DNA of 64,000 bases from Desulfobacteraceae bacterium. Lineage in GTDB: Bacteria; Desulfobacterota; Desulfobacteria; Desulfobacterales; Desulfobacteraceae. The translations under genes were made by a program, and so were the position numbers. Under the pieces are notes generated by a model that worked only from the letters and a program-made list of their open reading frames with translations, did not search any database and was not told where the DNA came from. The stretch spans positions 1-64,000 of the forward strand of contig JAAELK010000256.1 in the NCBI GenBank assembly GCA_024226935.1. Direction: 5' to 3'. Of this stretch, positions 54,932 through 62,956 are shown in pieces (the stretch's first letter is position 1; every line of letters starts with the position of its first letter).

Positions 54932-57550
54932 TCATATCAGCTCATATTTCTCAGCAAACGAAACCGCCTCGCCGCGCCTTTTAACATTGAGTTTTGCATA
55001 AATACGACTTGAATACCACTTGACGGTGTTTATTGAAAGACAAAGGGTATCTGCGATTTCGTTGTTTGAGTTTCCTTTTTTCATAAGTTCCAAAATTTCA
55101 ATTTCACGTTCATTAAAGTTCTCTTTAAACTCATTTATGATTATCGATTTTCTTTCACTAATTTTAGTTTTTGGTTCTTTTGTATGGGGGGGGGCAATGT
55201 ATGGATTCAGGTATTCCGGTAGGAGTTTTCTCTTTAAACACTCTTTAAATAATGCCTGCATATTTTCACCTTCATCAATATACAACCTTACATGCCCTTC
55301 GTTTTCAGAAATCTGAAAGGCTTTTTCAAGAATGTTTAAAGATCTATCAAGATCATCATCAAGATACCAGGCAATGGCTTTCAGAATATAGCATTCAATG
55401 AGCCGCTCTAACCTTTTTACTGGTAAGTCTTCACTAATCATAAAATCAGTAATTTCATGAACTCTTTTTGTATATTTATTGAAAATACAATATCTGCAAA
55501 AGCTTAAGAATTCATGGTGTTTATAATATGGAATTTCTTTTTCAGAAAAATCTCCCATCTGTTTCAATAATTTTTTTGTAAATGAAATATTTCCTTTAGC
55601 AAGTTCAATTCTTACCTGATAAGCAACAGACATAAACTCACCCCAGGAAGAGCTGGCCTTAGCGGCCTCAACAGAAAGTGTAATTGCTTTATCTGCTTCA
55701 ACAAAATTGTTATCTGCTGCAAGGATTTTTGCATATACCAGATTACCAAGGAATATAAATTCGAAAAATTCTTTATTTCTGGCAAGGTACAATCCTTTTC
55801 GGCAATATTTTAGTGCTTGGGCTATTTGGTTTCTCTCTCTTAAAATCTCTGCTTTAATAATGTAGAGATAACTGTATTCAACACGAAGTTCTTCCCCGTA
55901 TTTTAACTTTTCTTCTTCAAGTGATTTATCTACAACAGATAAAGCCCTGCTAAGCTCTCCTTTTTCAACTAAAGTATCAGCATAATTAATCGCTGTAAAA
56001 GCGTTTATATTATCATCATTCATTAACTTAGAGCAGTAATTCAACACTGGCATCAAGTCACCTGAATACCTTAGAGCAAGGAAAAGTATAAGTTCTGACA
56101 TTTCTTTAACATGAGCATGGGTATCAGATAATAACTCTATAGCATTTTTAATTTCTTCAATCGATTTTTTAAACTCCCCGGTCTGATAGAAATACTGGTA
56201 TCCCTTCACTGTGGAAATAAAACCGGAAACAACTTTATTTGCTTTAAATATATCCTGATAAAGCAAGTCACTTGATTCAAAGTCTCCTGCCATAACTTTC
56301 ATAAAAACAGAGTAACAGCATAACACCGGTTTTTTATTAACTATAACATCTGGAAGTCTTTCAAGTGAGTTTTTCAAAATCGTCCCTCCAGACTCACTAA
56401 AAAGATCCGGTGCTATTATGGAAAGGTATTCAGCCGCCTGATCGAAATTTTTTGCCAGGATACAATGGTTGAATGCTTCTGTTTCGTACCCGTTTTCTTT
56501 CAGCCATTTAAATGCTTTATTGTGGAGGTTTTTTATTTCATTATTTTTTAATTCTTTCAGATTTTTAAAAAGAAATTCTCTGAACAGATGATGATATCGA
56601 AACCACTGTCTTTGGTTATCAAGGGGAATCAGAAACAGATTGTTCTGCTCCATGTAGTTGAAAATTCTTATGCTGTCAGAATTACCAGTCACAAACTCAC
56701 AAATTTCAGGACAAAATCTTTCAAAAATGGCAATCTTTAGCATAAAATCACAAACTTCATCTGGCAGACCTGATAATACTTCTTCTACCAGATAATCAAT
56801 TATATACCTGTCGCTTCCTGTGAACTTATCAATAAACATCCTCAGATCGGCCTGATCTTTTATTGATAGGACAGCGAGCTTAAGACCTGCTATCCATCCT
56901 TCAGTTTTGTCTCTCAGGGATATGATGTCACTATTGTTTAAACCAAGATGATGAATTTCATTAAGAAGGGTTTTTGTCTCATCGGCGTTAAAACGTAATT
57001 GAGCTGCACCTATCTCACAAAGATGACCCGAGAGCCGGAATTTTGAAAGGGACAGATTCGGAGTTTCCCTGCTGGAAATTATCAGCCTCATAGTTGAGGG
57101 TAGATGGTCAAGTAAAAATTCTATACCTCTGAGAATAAGGCTGTCTGTAATAACGTGGTAGTCATCCAAAACAAGAGTAAATTCAGTTCCATCTTCCGTA
57201 ATTTCGTTAATCATACCGATAAGGATATTTTCAATGGAAGATATTCCTGAGGATTTGATCTGTTCGAGGCAATTTTTATCGCAAATATTTAAGTTCTGAG
57301 ATACAGCTGTTATCAAATAACTCCAGAAAAGAGCCGGAGTATTTTCACTGGGTTCAAGTGACACCCATGCAACTCTTACGTTACAGCTTTCAACCCATTC
57401 ACTCAATAATGTGGTTTTACCAAAACCCGCAGGGGCTGATATTATTACAATAGAGCTACCCTCATTTATCAGACGGCTTATTCTGTTTCTGGAAATGGAT
57501 GAGTCAGCTTTGAATTCCGGAATATGGAATTTGGTTTGAAGAAGTTGCAT
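54932..57550 (-). CDS. MalT-type ATP-dependent LuxR-family regulator
   Basis: An 872-residue signal-transduction ATPase of the STAND class. The N-terminal P-loop is SAPAGFGKTT (39-46), with FTLVLDDYH as Walker B and a winged helix after. The middle is a long tetratricopeptide-like helical region. The C-terminal LuxR helix-turn-helix is FNEREIEILELMKKGNSNNE to CLSINTVKWYSSRIYAKL (about 805-860). The class uses ATP and an inducer to oligomerise and activate nearby genes; the MMPL/LolA-like/DUF1302 operon just downstream is the natural target. The inducer is not known. Confidence 0.9.
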   Translation of the reverse strand: MQLLQTKFHIPEFKADSSISRNRISRLINEGSSIVIISAPAGFGKTTLLSEWVESCNVRVAWVSLEPSENTPALFWSYLITAVSQNLNICDKNCLEQIKSSGISSIENILIGMINEITEDGTEFTLVLDDYHVITDSLILRGIEFLLDHLPSTMRLIISSRETPNLSLSKFRLSGHLCEIGAAQLRFNADETKTLLNEIHHLGLNNSDIISLRDKTEGWIAGLKLAVLSIKDQADLRMFIDKFTGSDRYIIDYLVEEVLSGLPDEVCDFMLKIAIFERFCPEICEFVTGNSDSIRIFNYMEQNNLFLIPLDNQRQWFRYHHLFREFLFKNLKELKNNEIKNLHNKAFKWLKENGYETEAFNHCILAKNFDQAAEYLSIIAPDLFSESGGTILKNSLERLPDVIVNKKPVLCCYSVFMKVMAGDFESSDLLYQDIFKANKVVSGFISTVKGYQYFYQTGEFKKSIEEIKNAIELLSDTHAHVKEMSELILFLALRYSGDLMPVLNYCSKLMNDDNINAFTAINYADTLVEKGELSRALSVVDKSLEEEKLKYGEELRVEYSYLYIIKAEILRERNQIAQALKYCRKGLYLARNKEFFEFIFLGNLVYAKILAADNNFVEADKAITLSVEAAKASSSWGEFMSVAYQVRIELAKGNISFTKKLLKQMGDFSEKEIPYYKHHEFLSFCRYCIFNKYTKRVHEITDFMISEDLPVKRLERLIECYILKAIAWYLDDDLDRSLNILEKAFQISENEGHVRLYIDEGENMQALFKECLKRKLLPEYLNPYIAPPHTKEPKTKISERKSIIINEFKENFNEREIEILELMKKGNSNNEIADTLCLSINTVKWYSSRIYAKLNVKRRGEAVSFAEKYELI

Positions 57551-57593
57551 ATTTGTATTGGCCTGTCCTTATTAACCAGATCTGTTTCATTAA

Positions 57594-57636
57594 ATTCCCT
57601 GTACACAGGAATGATGAAGGATAATTTTCTTTTCAT
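57594..57636 (-). pseudogene. Truncated 5' remnant of the TIGR04283 glycosyltransferase gene
   Basis: From ATG 57636 the frame reads MKRKLSFIIPVYRE, fourteen codons matching the intact gene's MKIKLSIIIPVYRE, and then diverges completely (FNETD). The rest of the gene is missing. The remnant stands directly behind the histidine kinase gene, where the intact gene would have stood before insertion of the 8.4-kb block. Confidence 0.85.
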
Positions 57637-57680
57637 GGGAAAATTCGTATCATAAAATAGTAAAAATGGACAGGGTATCA
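57594..57680. repeat. 87-bp direct repeat, right copy
   Basis: The right copy of the repeat whose left copy is at 49101-49187, with three mismatches (two change codons of the glycosyltransferase start). Past its inner edge (57593 and below) the sequence no longer matches the glycosyltransferase. Its outer edge is 12 bp before the histidine kinase stop. Confidence 0.9.
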
Positions 57681-57691
57681 TCATACAGATA

Positions 57692-58840
57692 CTAAACAGG
57701 CAGGGTAAAACTGAAGACGGTTCCCGATCCAACTTGGCTTTCAACTTCAATTTTTCCATTGTGGGCTTCAACGATTTTTTTTACAATGGCAAGGCCTAGG
57801 CCGGTGCTGGTTTCATCCCCAGTGGGTTGTGCGCTTAGTCGTTGAAAAGTATCAAATAATTTGGGTTTTTCCGCTTCTGGAATACCCGGTCCCTGGTCTT
57901 TGACACTGATTTTAATTTTATTTTTAAAATGTTTTGCATAAATATAAACATTTGATTTGTGTGGTGAAAATTTAACGGCATTGCTGAGCAAATTGTCTAT
58001 AACCTGTGGTATTCGTTGGGCATCAAATTTAAACCTTGGAATATCTTGCAAATCCATATGGATGATGATGCCTTTTTTTTCTGCCATCACCCGGCTGAGC
58101 ATCACCCGTTGGCGGATAATGGGTATTATAGATGCCAGGTTCAAATTCAGTTCAAGTTTGCCACTTTCAATAACCGACACATCAAGCAGGTTATTTAAAA
58201 GGGCCAGCATATCCTCTGTGGCGCTGAAAATCATGGATAAAAATTCCCTTTGTTCTTCCGATATGTCCCCGCATTCTTCTTCAAGAAGAAGCTCGCTGAA
58301 CCCATTGATTCCAGATAATGGACCTCTAAGGTCATGGGCGGCAATGCCTATGAATTTGTTTTTTAACTGGTTGAGATCTTCAAGTTCCTTGTTTGATTTT
58401 TCAAGTTCTTTGTTCTTATTTTCAAGTTCTGCAATCAATTGGAGATTTTTTTCCTTTAGCCTGTGATTTTCCCATATCTGTTCGATGGCAATGGGGATAG
58501 TGTCCTGGATATTTTCATCCTTGATCAGATAATCATTGGCACCGGCCTTCATGGCATCTATGGCCACGGAAAATTCTTCATTTACCGTGAGAATAATGAT
58601 TGGAATCTGCGTCTTGTTCTCCCGCAGATGCTTGATCAGTTCAATGCCGTTCATCTTTGGCATATTCATATCTGAAAGGATCAGATCTGTCTTGCCGGAT
58701 GGATCAAGTTTTTCGATGGCATCAAGGCCGTCCCGGGCGTCGGACACACTATGACCAAGGGCCTCAAGAATTGAACTTAACAGCTTTCTTGCAAAGGGGT
58801 CATCATCGACAACAAGAATATTTAACTTCAGGGATGGCAT
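57692..58840 (-). CDS. REC-HisKA-HATPase histidine kinase
   Basis: A 382-residue soluble protein. The N-terminal receiver has Asp57 (LILSDMNMP) and an unusual IKDEN where the normal Lys-Pro would be. A coiled coil (about 125-160, rich in KELEKSN) leads to HisKA (His169, IAAHDLRGPLS) and HATPase (GPGIPEAEK, STGLGLAIV). A receiver-first kinase is probably controlled by the CheA-like protein encoded upstream in the same minus-strand set. Its N-terminal 150 residues are clearly paralogous to those of the REC-GGDEF protein two genes upstream. Confidence 0.92.
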   Translation of the reverse strand: MPSLKLNILVVDDDPFARKLLSSILEALGHSVSDARDGLDAIEKLDPSGKTDLILSDMNMPKMNGIELIKHLRENKTQIPIIILTVNEEFSVAIDAMKAGANDYLIKDENIQDTIPIAIEQIWENHRLKEKNLQLIAELENKNKELEKSNKELEDLNQLKNKFIGIAAHDLRGPLSGINGFSELLLEEECGDISEEQREFLSMIFSATEDMLALLNNLLDVSVIESGKLELNLNLASIIPIIRQRVMLSRVMAEKKGIIIHMDLQDIPRFKFDAQRIPQVIDNLLSNAVKFSPHKSNVYIYAKHFKNKIKISVKDQGPGIPEAEKPKLFDTFQRLSAQPTGDETSTGLGLAIVKKIVEAHNGKIEVESQVGSGTVFSFTLPV

Positions 58841-58879
58841 ATCGGTATTTACTCCTAAATATAGGTTGATATTTCTTTG

Positions 58880-59659
58880 CTATTTGCTGGTTTTTTCTCC
58901 AAGTTTAGCTGTACACTCTTTTATGATTTCAAACTTTTCACGTTGCCGGTCCAGGATTTTTCCCGGTTCTTCGTTTTCTGGGCCTTCTTCAAAACAAAAC
59001 TTAAGCACACCCATGTACTCAAATTCATTTGACGTATATTGGTCCGTCATTTTTATAAGATGATCTTCAATCTCAAAACCACGTTCTTCGGTAATGCCAA
59101 GTTTTTTTCTTAGAAGCTTCAATAATTTTCTTTGATTTTCTGTGGTGCCGTCTTTTTGTAAATACAAATTAAACCCATCGGTGGACTCCGTTTCTTCCGG
59201 GCGGTTGGGTACACACTTTTTAATGCCTTTGCCTCCATGGTGCATCTGTTCAATTCTGGTTTGAATTTCTTTTGCTTTTTCCGGCTCGCAATGGGAATAA
59301 TAATTTAAAATTGTATCAACAATTTTCAAGGGTGAAAAGGGTTTGACAATATATCCCTGGATACCGAACTTTGCACAATCAATTATATCTTCCTTACTGT
59401 TCTTGCTGGTTTGAACAATGATGCAGGTCGTTTGATCGTTTATCTCTTCCCGGATCAATTTTAAGATTTGAAAACCGCTCATTATCGGAAGATTCATATC
59501 CAGTAAAATAAGATCCGGACCCCATTCTTTGTAAATGTCCAAGCCTGCCTTCCCGTCTGAAGCGAAACGCGTTTCAAAGATTTCTTTCTTAAGGCATTTC
59601 TTATACAGTCTTTGAATATTTGAATCGTCTTCAATAATTAAGGTTTTCAACAATTCCAT
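58880..59659 (-). CDS. Response regulator with unrecognised C-terminal domain
   Basis: A 259-residue protein. Residues 1-120 are a receiver with Asp54 (LILLDMNLPIMSG) and IVKPFSP. Residues about 130-259 are charged and helical (TENQRKLLKLLRKKLGITEE, NEFEYMGVLKFCFEEGPENE) and match no output domain I know; there is no helix-turn-helix or GGDEF. Part of the chemosensory-type set, 40 bp before the REC-kinase gene. GGAG precedes the ATG. Confidence 0.8.
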   Translation of the reverse strand: MELLKTLIIEDDSNIQRLYKKCLKKEIFETRFASDGKAGLDIYKEWGPDLILLDMNLPIMSGFQILKLIREEINDQTTCIIVQTSKNSKEDIIDCAKFGIQGYIVKPFSPLKIVDTILNYYSHCEPEKAKEIQTRIEQMHHGGKGIKKCVPNRPEETESTDGFNLYLQKDGTTENQRKLLKLLRKKLGITEERGFEIEDHLIKMTDQYTSNEFEYMGVLKFCFEEGPENEEPGKILDRQREKFEIIKECTAKLGEKTSK

Positions 59660-59705
59660 TCTTATGACTCCGGTTATTGTCTTTACAAAATTAAATAATG
59701 TTGTC

Positions 59706-60653
59706 CTAAATCATTCTGATGCAGTTCCTTCCTTCATCCTTGGCTTTATAAAGCGCCTTGTCCACAAGATCCAGCAAATAGGAGTATTTTATACTTTTGT
59801 GTGGAACCATACTGCCAATGCCAATGCTTATGGTAATATGATCCACCGCTTTGGAGGCTTTGTGTGGTATTCCAAGGGCTTCAACATTAAATTTTATCTT
59901 TTCAGCCACGTGCTTTGTGCCGTCTATTTTTGTATCCGGTAAGATAACCGTGAACTCTTCCCCGCCATAGCGGGCGATAAAGTCTGCAGGTCTGTTTATT
60001 GCGTTATTCATTGCCCGGGCTACCCGTTGAAGGCATTTATCTCCCTTTGGATGTCCATAGGTATCATTGTAGGATTTGAAAAAGTCAATATCTGCCATAA
60101 TCAGCCCGAAATGGGATTGGTTACGCCTGCAGTTTTTCCATTCCCGTTGTAAAACTTTTTCTAGATAATGCCGGTTGGGAATGGATGTCAGTCCGTCAAG
60201 GAGAGCCATCCGTTCCAGTTCTTTATTCTTTCGCTCAAGGTCCAGCAGTAATTGAATGTTTTGCTTTTTCAATCTTTGTTGTTCCATGGTCTGATCAATG
60301 GAAATCAAGAGGGTATCACCAATATTTTCATCTTTGATGATATAATCATCCGCCCCGTTTTTCAGGGCTTTGATTGCTATGGAAATTTCTTCGTTTGCAG
60401 TCAGAATAATGATAGGGATATCAATTTTAATGGTTTTGATCTGTTCGAGAAGCTCAAGGCCGTTCATCTCGGGCATGTCCATATCGGTGAGTATGAGATT
60501 TAAGCTTTTGTTTGAACCTAAATGATCCAGGGCATCTATTCCATTTATGGCAGTTTCCACTAAATAACCCCGGGCACTGAGAATTTCATATATTATCTCC
60601 CGAACCAAGGGGTCATCATCAACAACAAGAACTTTTAATCCATCGGTTTCCAT
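59706..60653 (-). CDS. REC-GGDEF diguanylate cyclase (WspR-like)
   Basis: A 315-residue response regulator that makes c-di-GMP. The receiver has Asp57 (LILTDMDMP) and the same IKDEN variant as the REC-kinase. A coiled coil (about 125-155) leads to the GGDEF domain; the active site is GGEEF at 230-234, with the inhibitory site RPAD at 221-224, so feedback inhibition is likely. The layout matches WspR, which is phosphorylated by a CheA-like kinase, and a CheA-REC gene stands directly upstream. GGGAGATAAATC precedes the ATG. Confidence 0.93.
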   Translation of the reverse strand: METDGLKVLVVDDDPLVREIIYEILSARGYLVETAINGIDALDHLGSNKSLNLILTDMDMPEMNGLELLEQIKTIKIDIPIIILTANEEISIAIKALKNGADDYIIKDENIGDTLLISIDQTMEQQRLKKQNIQLLLDLERKNKELERMALLDGLTSIPNRHYLEKVLQREWKNCRRNQSHFGLIMADIDFFKSYNDTYGHPKGDKCLQRVARAMNNAINRPADFIARYGGEEFTVILPDTKIDGTKHVAEKIKFNVEALGIPHKASKAVDHITISIGIGSMVPHKSIKYSYLLDLVDKALYKAKDEGRNCIRMI

Positions 60654-60708
60654 GATTTATCTCCCGATTATTTTGCAATTGATCCGGGTCTTATCCCCGG
60701 CTTTCTTT

Positions 60709-62955
60709 TTATTCTCCAATAAGATTCTGGATAGCCTTTAAAAGATTTCCCTGGTCAAATGTTGCTTTGGTAATGTAAGCATTGGCCCCGGCTTTAATTC
60801 CTTTTTTCCTGTTTTCCTCCCGGTCAAGGGAGGTCACCAAAATTACAGGAACATCTTTGTAATTTTCCATCCCGCGTAATTGTCGGGTTAATGAAAAACC
60901 GTCCATTCTCGGCATCTCCACATCTGTTATGATTAAATCATACTGGGTTTTGTTAAGGGCTTCTAGGGCTTCAATACCATCGCCTGCAAGGTCAACATGA
61001 TATCCATGGGACTCAATGATGTTTTTTTCAATTTCCCGGGTGGAGATGGAATCATCCACCACAAGAATCCGGCCCATTATTTTTTCCTTTGCATCCCTGC
61101 CCTGGGAACCGTGAATGACTTTGGCCTTTCTGATTGAGCGGATAATATTGGGCATATGAAGTACATTTATAATATCTGTTTTGCTCATTATGATAGCGCC
61201 GGCAACCCATGGATTGCCTTTTAGGTGCCGGGGCAAAGGCTTTATGATCATATCCTGCTCCTGATGTAAGCTGTTGATAATCAGGCCGGTGTATTCATCC
61301 TCAAACCGGACAACGAGAATCAGCAAATCATTTTCATTTGAAGAGCTGTTTTTTTTAAGTCCCAGAATTTTTCCCAGGTGAACCACAGGAATCATATGCT
61401 CACGCAGGCGGATCGCTTTTTTATCCCCCATTTGAATCAGGGCGTTATTGTCGATTCTGATGATCTCTTTTACCAGGGAGCTTGGAACGGCCAGGGGCAT
61501 ATCGGAAACAATAATCGGAAGGATACGCATAACCGCCAGGGTAAGGGGCAGTTTGATAAAAAAGAAAGTTCCTTTGCTATTCTCTGTTTTTACCTTTATG
61601 GATCCCTTGAGTTCATCGACAATATTTTTTCTGACCACATCCATGCCCACACCGCGCCCGGAAAGATCTGTGATTAACTGGCTTGTCGACAGGCCGGCAT
61701 GGAATATCAGGTTGATTGTTTCCGATTCCGTCATATTTTCAAGTTCCGGGGTGGTGTATAGTTTTTTTTCAAGGGCTTTTATTTTAACTTTTTCCACGGG
61801 AATACCTCTGCCGTCATCGCTGATGATAATCGACACGGTCTCCCCCTTATACCCGCCCTTTAAACCGATGGTCCCAACCCTGGATTTGCCTGCTTTTTGC
61901 CTTTCTTCCGGCGTTTCAATTCCGTGATCAATACAATTGCGGATCATATGAATCAATGGGGCCCCAAGTTTATCAATAATTTTTTTATCCAGTTCGGTTT
62001 CTCCCCCTTGAATATCGAAACGGATCTCTTTATTGAAGGATGCGGCCAGATCCCTGACTGTCCGCTTCAAGCTGGCAAAAATTGTGTTGAGCGGAAGCAT
62101 TCGCAGATTCAGAGATTGCATTTGCAGGTCATTGGTTAAAAGTTCCATGGTTGCTGTTTCTTGTCTTGCAATTGCACCCTGCTGCCGTATCTTGCGGTTT
62201 AAGAGGGTTGCAGCCTCTTTGGCCTTTTTGAAAGATTCTGTGCTTGGGTTGTTTTTTCGGCCTAACCCGGTGATCAGTTCCAGGGAGTGCTTTGCCCAGG
62301 TTTCGATGCTACGAATATTATCTATTTGCAGCTTTTGGCGGTTTTGGCTGTTGATAATTTCGCCCATAATTTTTATCAGGTTATCCAGTTTATCAGCCGG
62401 GATACTGATCAGGTTTGAATCAGCGGCCCCCCCGGGGATTATGACAGATTCCTCGGTTTTTTCTGTAACTATTTTTTGGGTAACGCTCTTTTTTGGGGAT
62501 TTGCTTTTTATTTCAGGCAACCTTGGGAGCGGGCTTTCGGTGGTCTCCACCCTATCCTCTTTGGATATATTATTTTTTGTAGCATTTTTCAGTTCTTCAC
62601 AGATTTCAATGCCGCAATCTTCAATTGGCTCACCGGCCGAAAGTTTGTCCAGCATCAGGGCAATGACATCAAACCCCTTAAACAACAGGTCTGATAATTT
62701 TTTTGACAATCTTATTTTTCCCTGTCGAAGGGAATCGAGAGCATCTTCAAGTTGGTGGGCCAGATCCCCCAGGGGGGTATATTTCATGAGTCGAGATGAA
62801 CCTTTGATCGTATGGGCGGCACGAAATATGGTATCCATCACTTCTGTGTTATCGGGCTGTTCTTCCAGTTCCAGAAGACTCTCATTGAGCCTTTCCACAT
62901 TTGCTTTTGTTTCCTGTACAAAACGGTCTATAAATTTGCTTGTGTCAAATACCAC
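60709..62955 (-). CDS. Hybrid CheA kinase with C-terminal receiver (WspE-like)
   Basis: A 748-residue chemosensory histidine kinase. The N-terminal HPt has His48 in RAAHTIKGSSR. Then come a linker, dimerisation and HATPase domains (HMIRNCIDHGIE, DDGRGIPV, GRGVGMDVV), a CheW-like domain, and a receiver with Asp678 (LIITDVEMPRMDG). CheA-REC fusions are typical of Wsp-like systems. The start is GTG 62955, preceded by GGGAGG, directly after the cheR-like stop. MCP, CheW and CheB parts would lie outside the window to the right, if present. Confidence 0.93.
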   Translation of the reverse strand: MVFDTSKFIDRFVQETKANVERLNESLLELEEQPDNTEVMDTIFRAAHTIKGSSRLMKYTPLGDLAHQLEDALDSLRQGKIRLSKKLSDLLFKGFDVIALMLDKLSAGEPIEDCGIEICEELKNATKNNISKEDRVETTESPLPRLPEIKSKSPKKSVTQKIVTEKTEESVIIPGGAADSNLISIPADKLDNLIKIMGEIINSQNRQKLQIDNIRSIETWAKHSLELITGLGRKNNPSTESFKKAKEAATLLNRKIRQQGAIARQETATMELLTNDLQMQSLNLRMLPLNTIFASLKRTVRDLAASFNKEIRFDIQGGETELDKKIIDKLGAPLIHMIRNCIDHGIETPEERQKAGKSRVGTIGLKGGYKGETVSIIISDDGRGIPVEKVKIKALEKKLYTTPELENMTESETINLIFHAGLSTSQLITDLSGRGVGMDVVRKNIVDELKGSIKVKTENSKGTFFFIKLPLTLAVMRILPIIVSDMPLAVPSSLVKEIIRIDNNALIQMGDKKAIRLREHMIPVVHLGKILGLKKNSSSNENDLLILVVRFEDEYTGLIINSLHQEQDMIIKPLPRHLKGNPWVAGAIIMSKTDIINVLHMPNIIRSIRKAKVIHGSQGRDAKEKIMGRILVVDDSISTREIEKNIIESHGYHVDLAGDGIEALEALNKTQYDLIITDVEMPRMDGFSLTRQLRGMENYKDVPVILVTSLDREENRKKGIKAGANAYITKATFDQGNLLKAIQNLIGE

Positions 62956-62956
62956 A

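Noticed and set aside
57637-57771. A separate small minus-strand gene spanning the right 87-bp repeat
   Set aside because: It is the glycosyltransferase start remnant in frame with antisense of the kinase end, not an independent gene.
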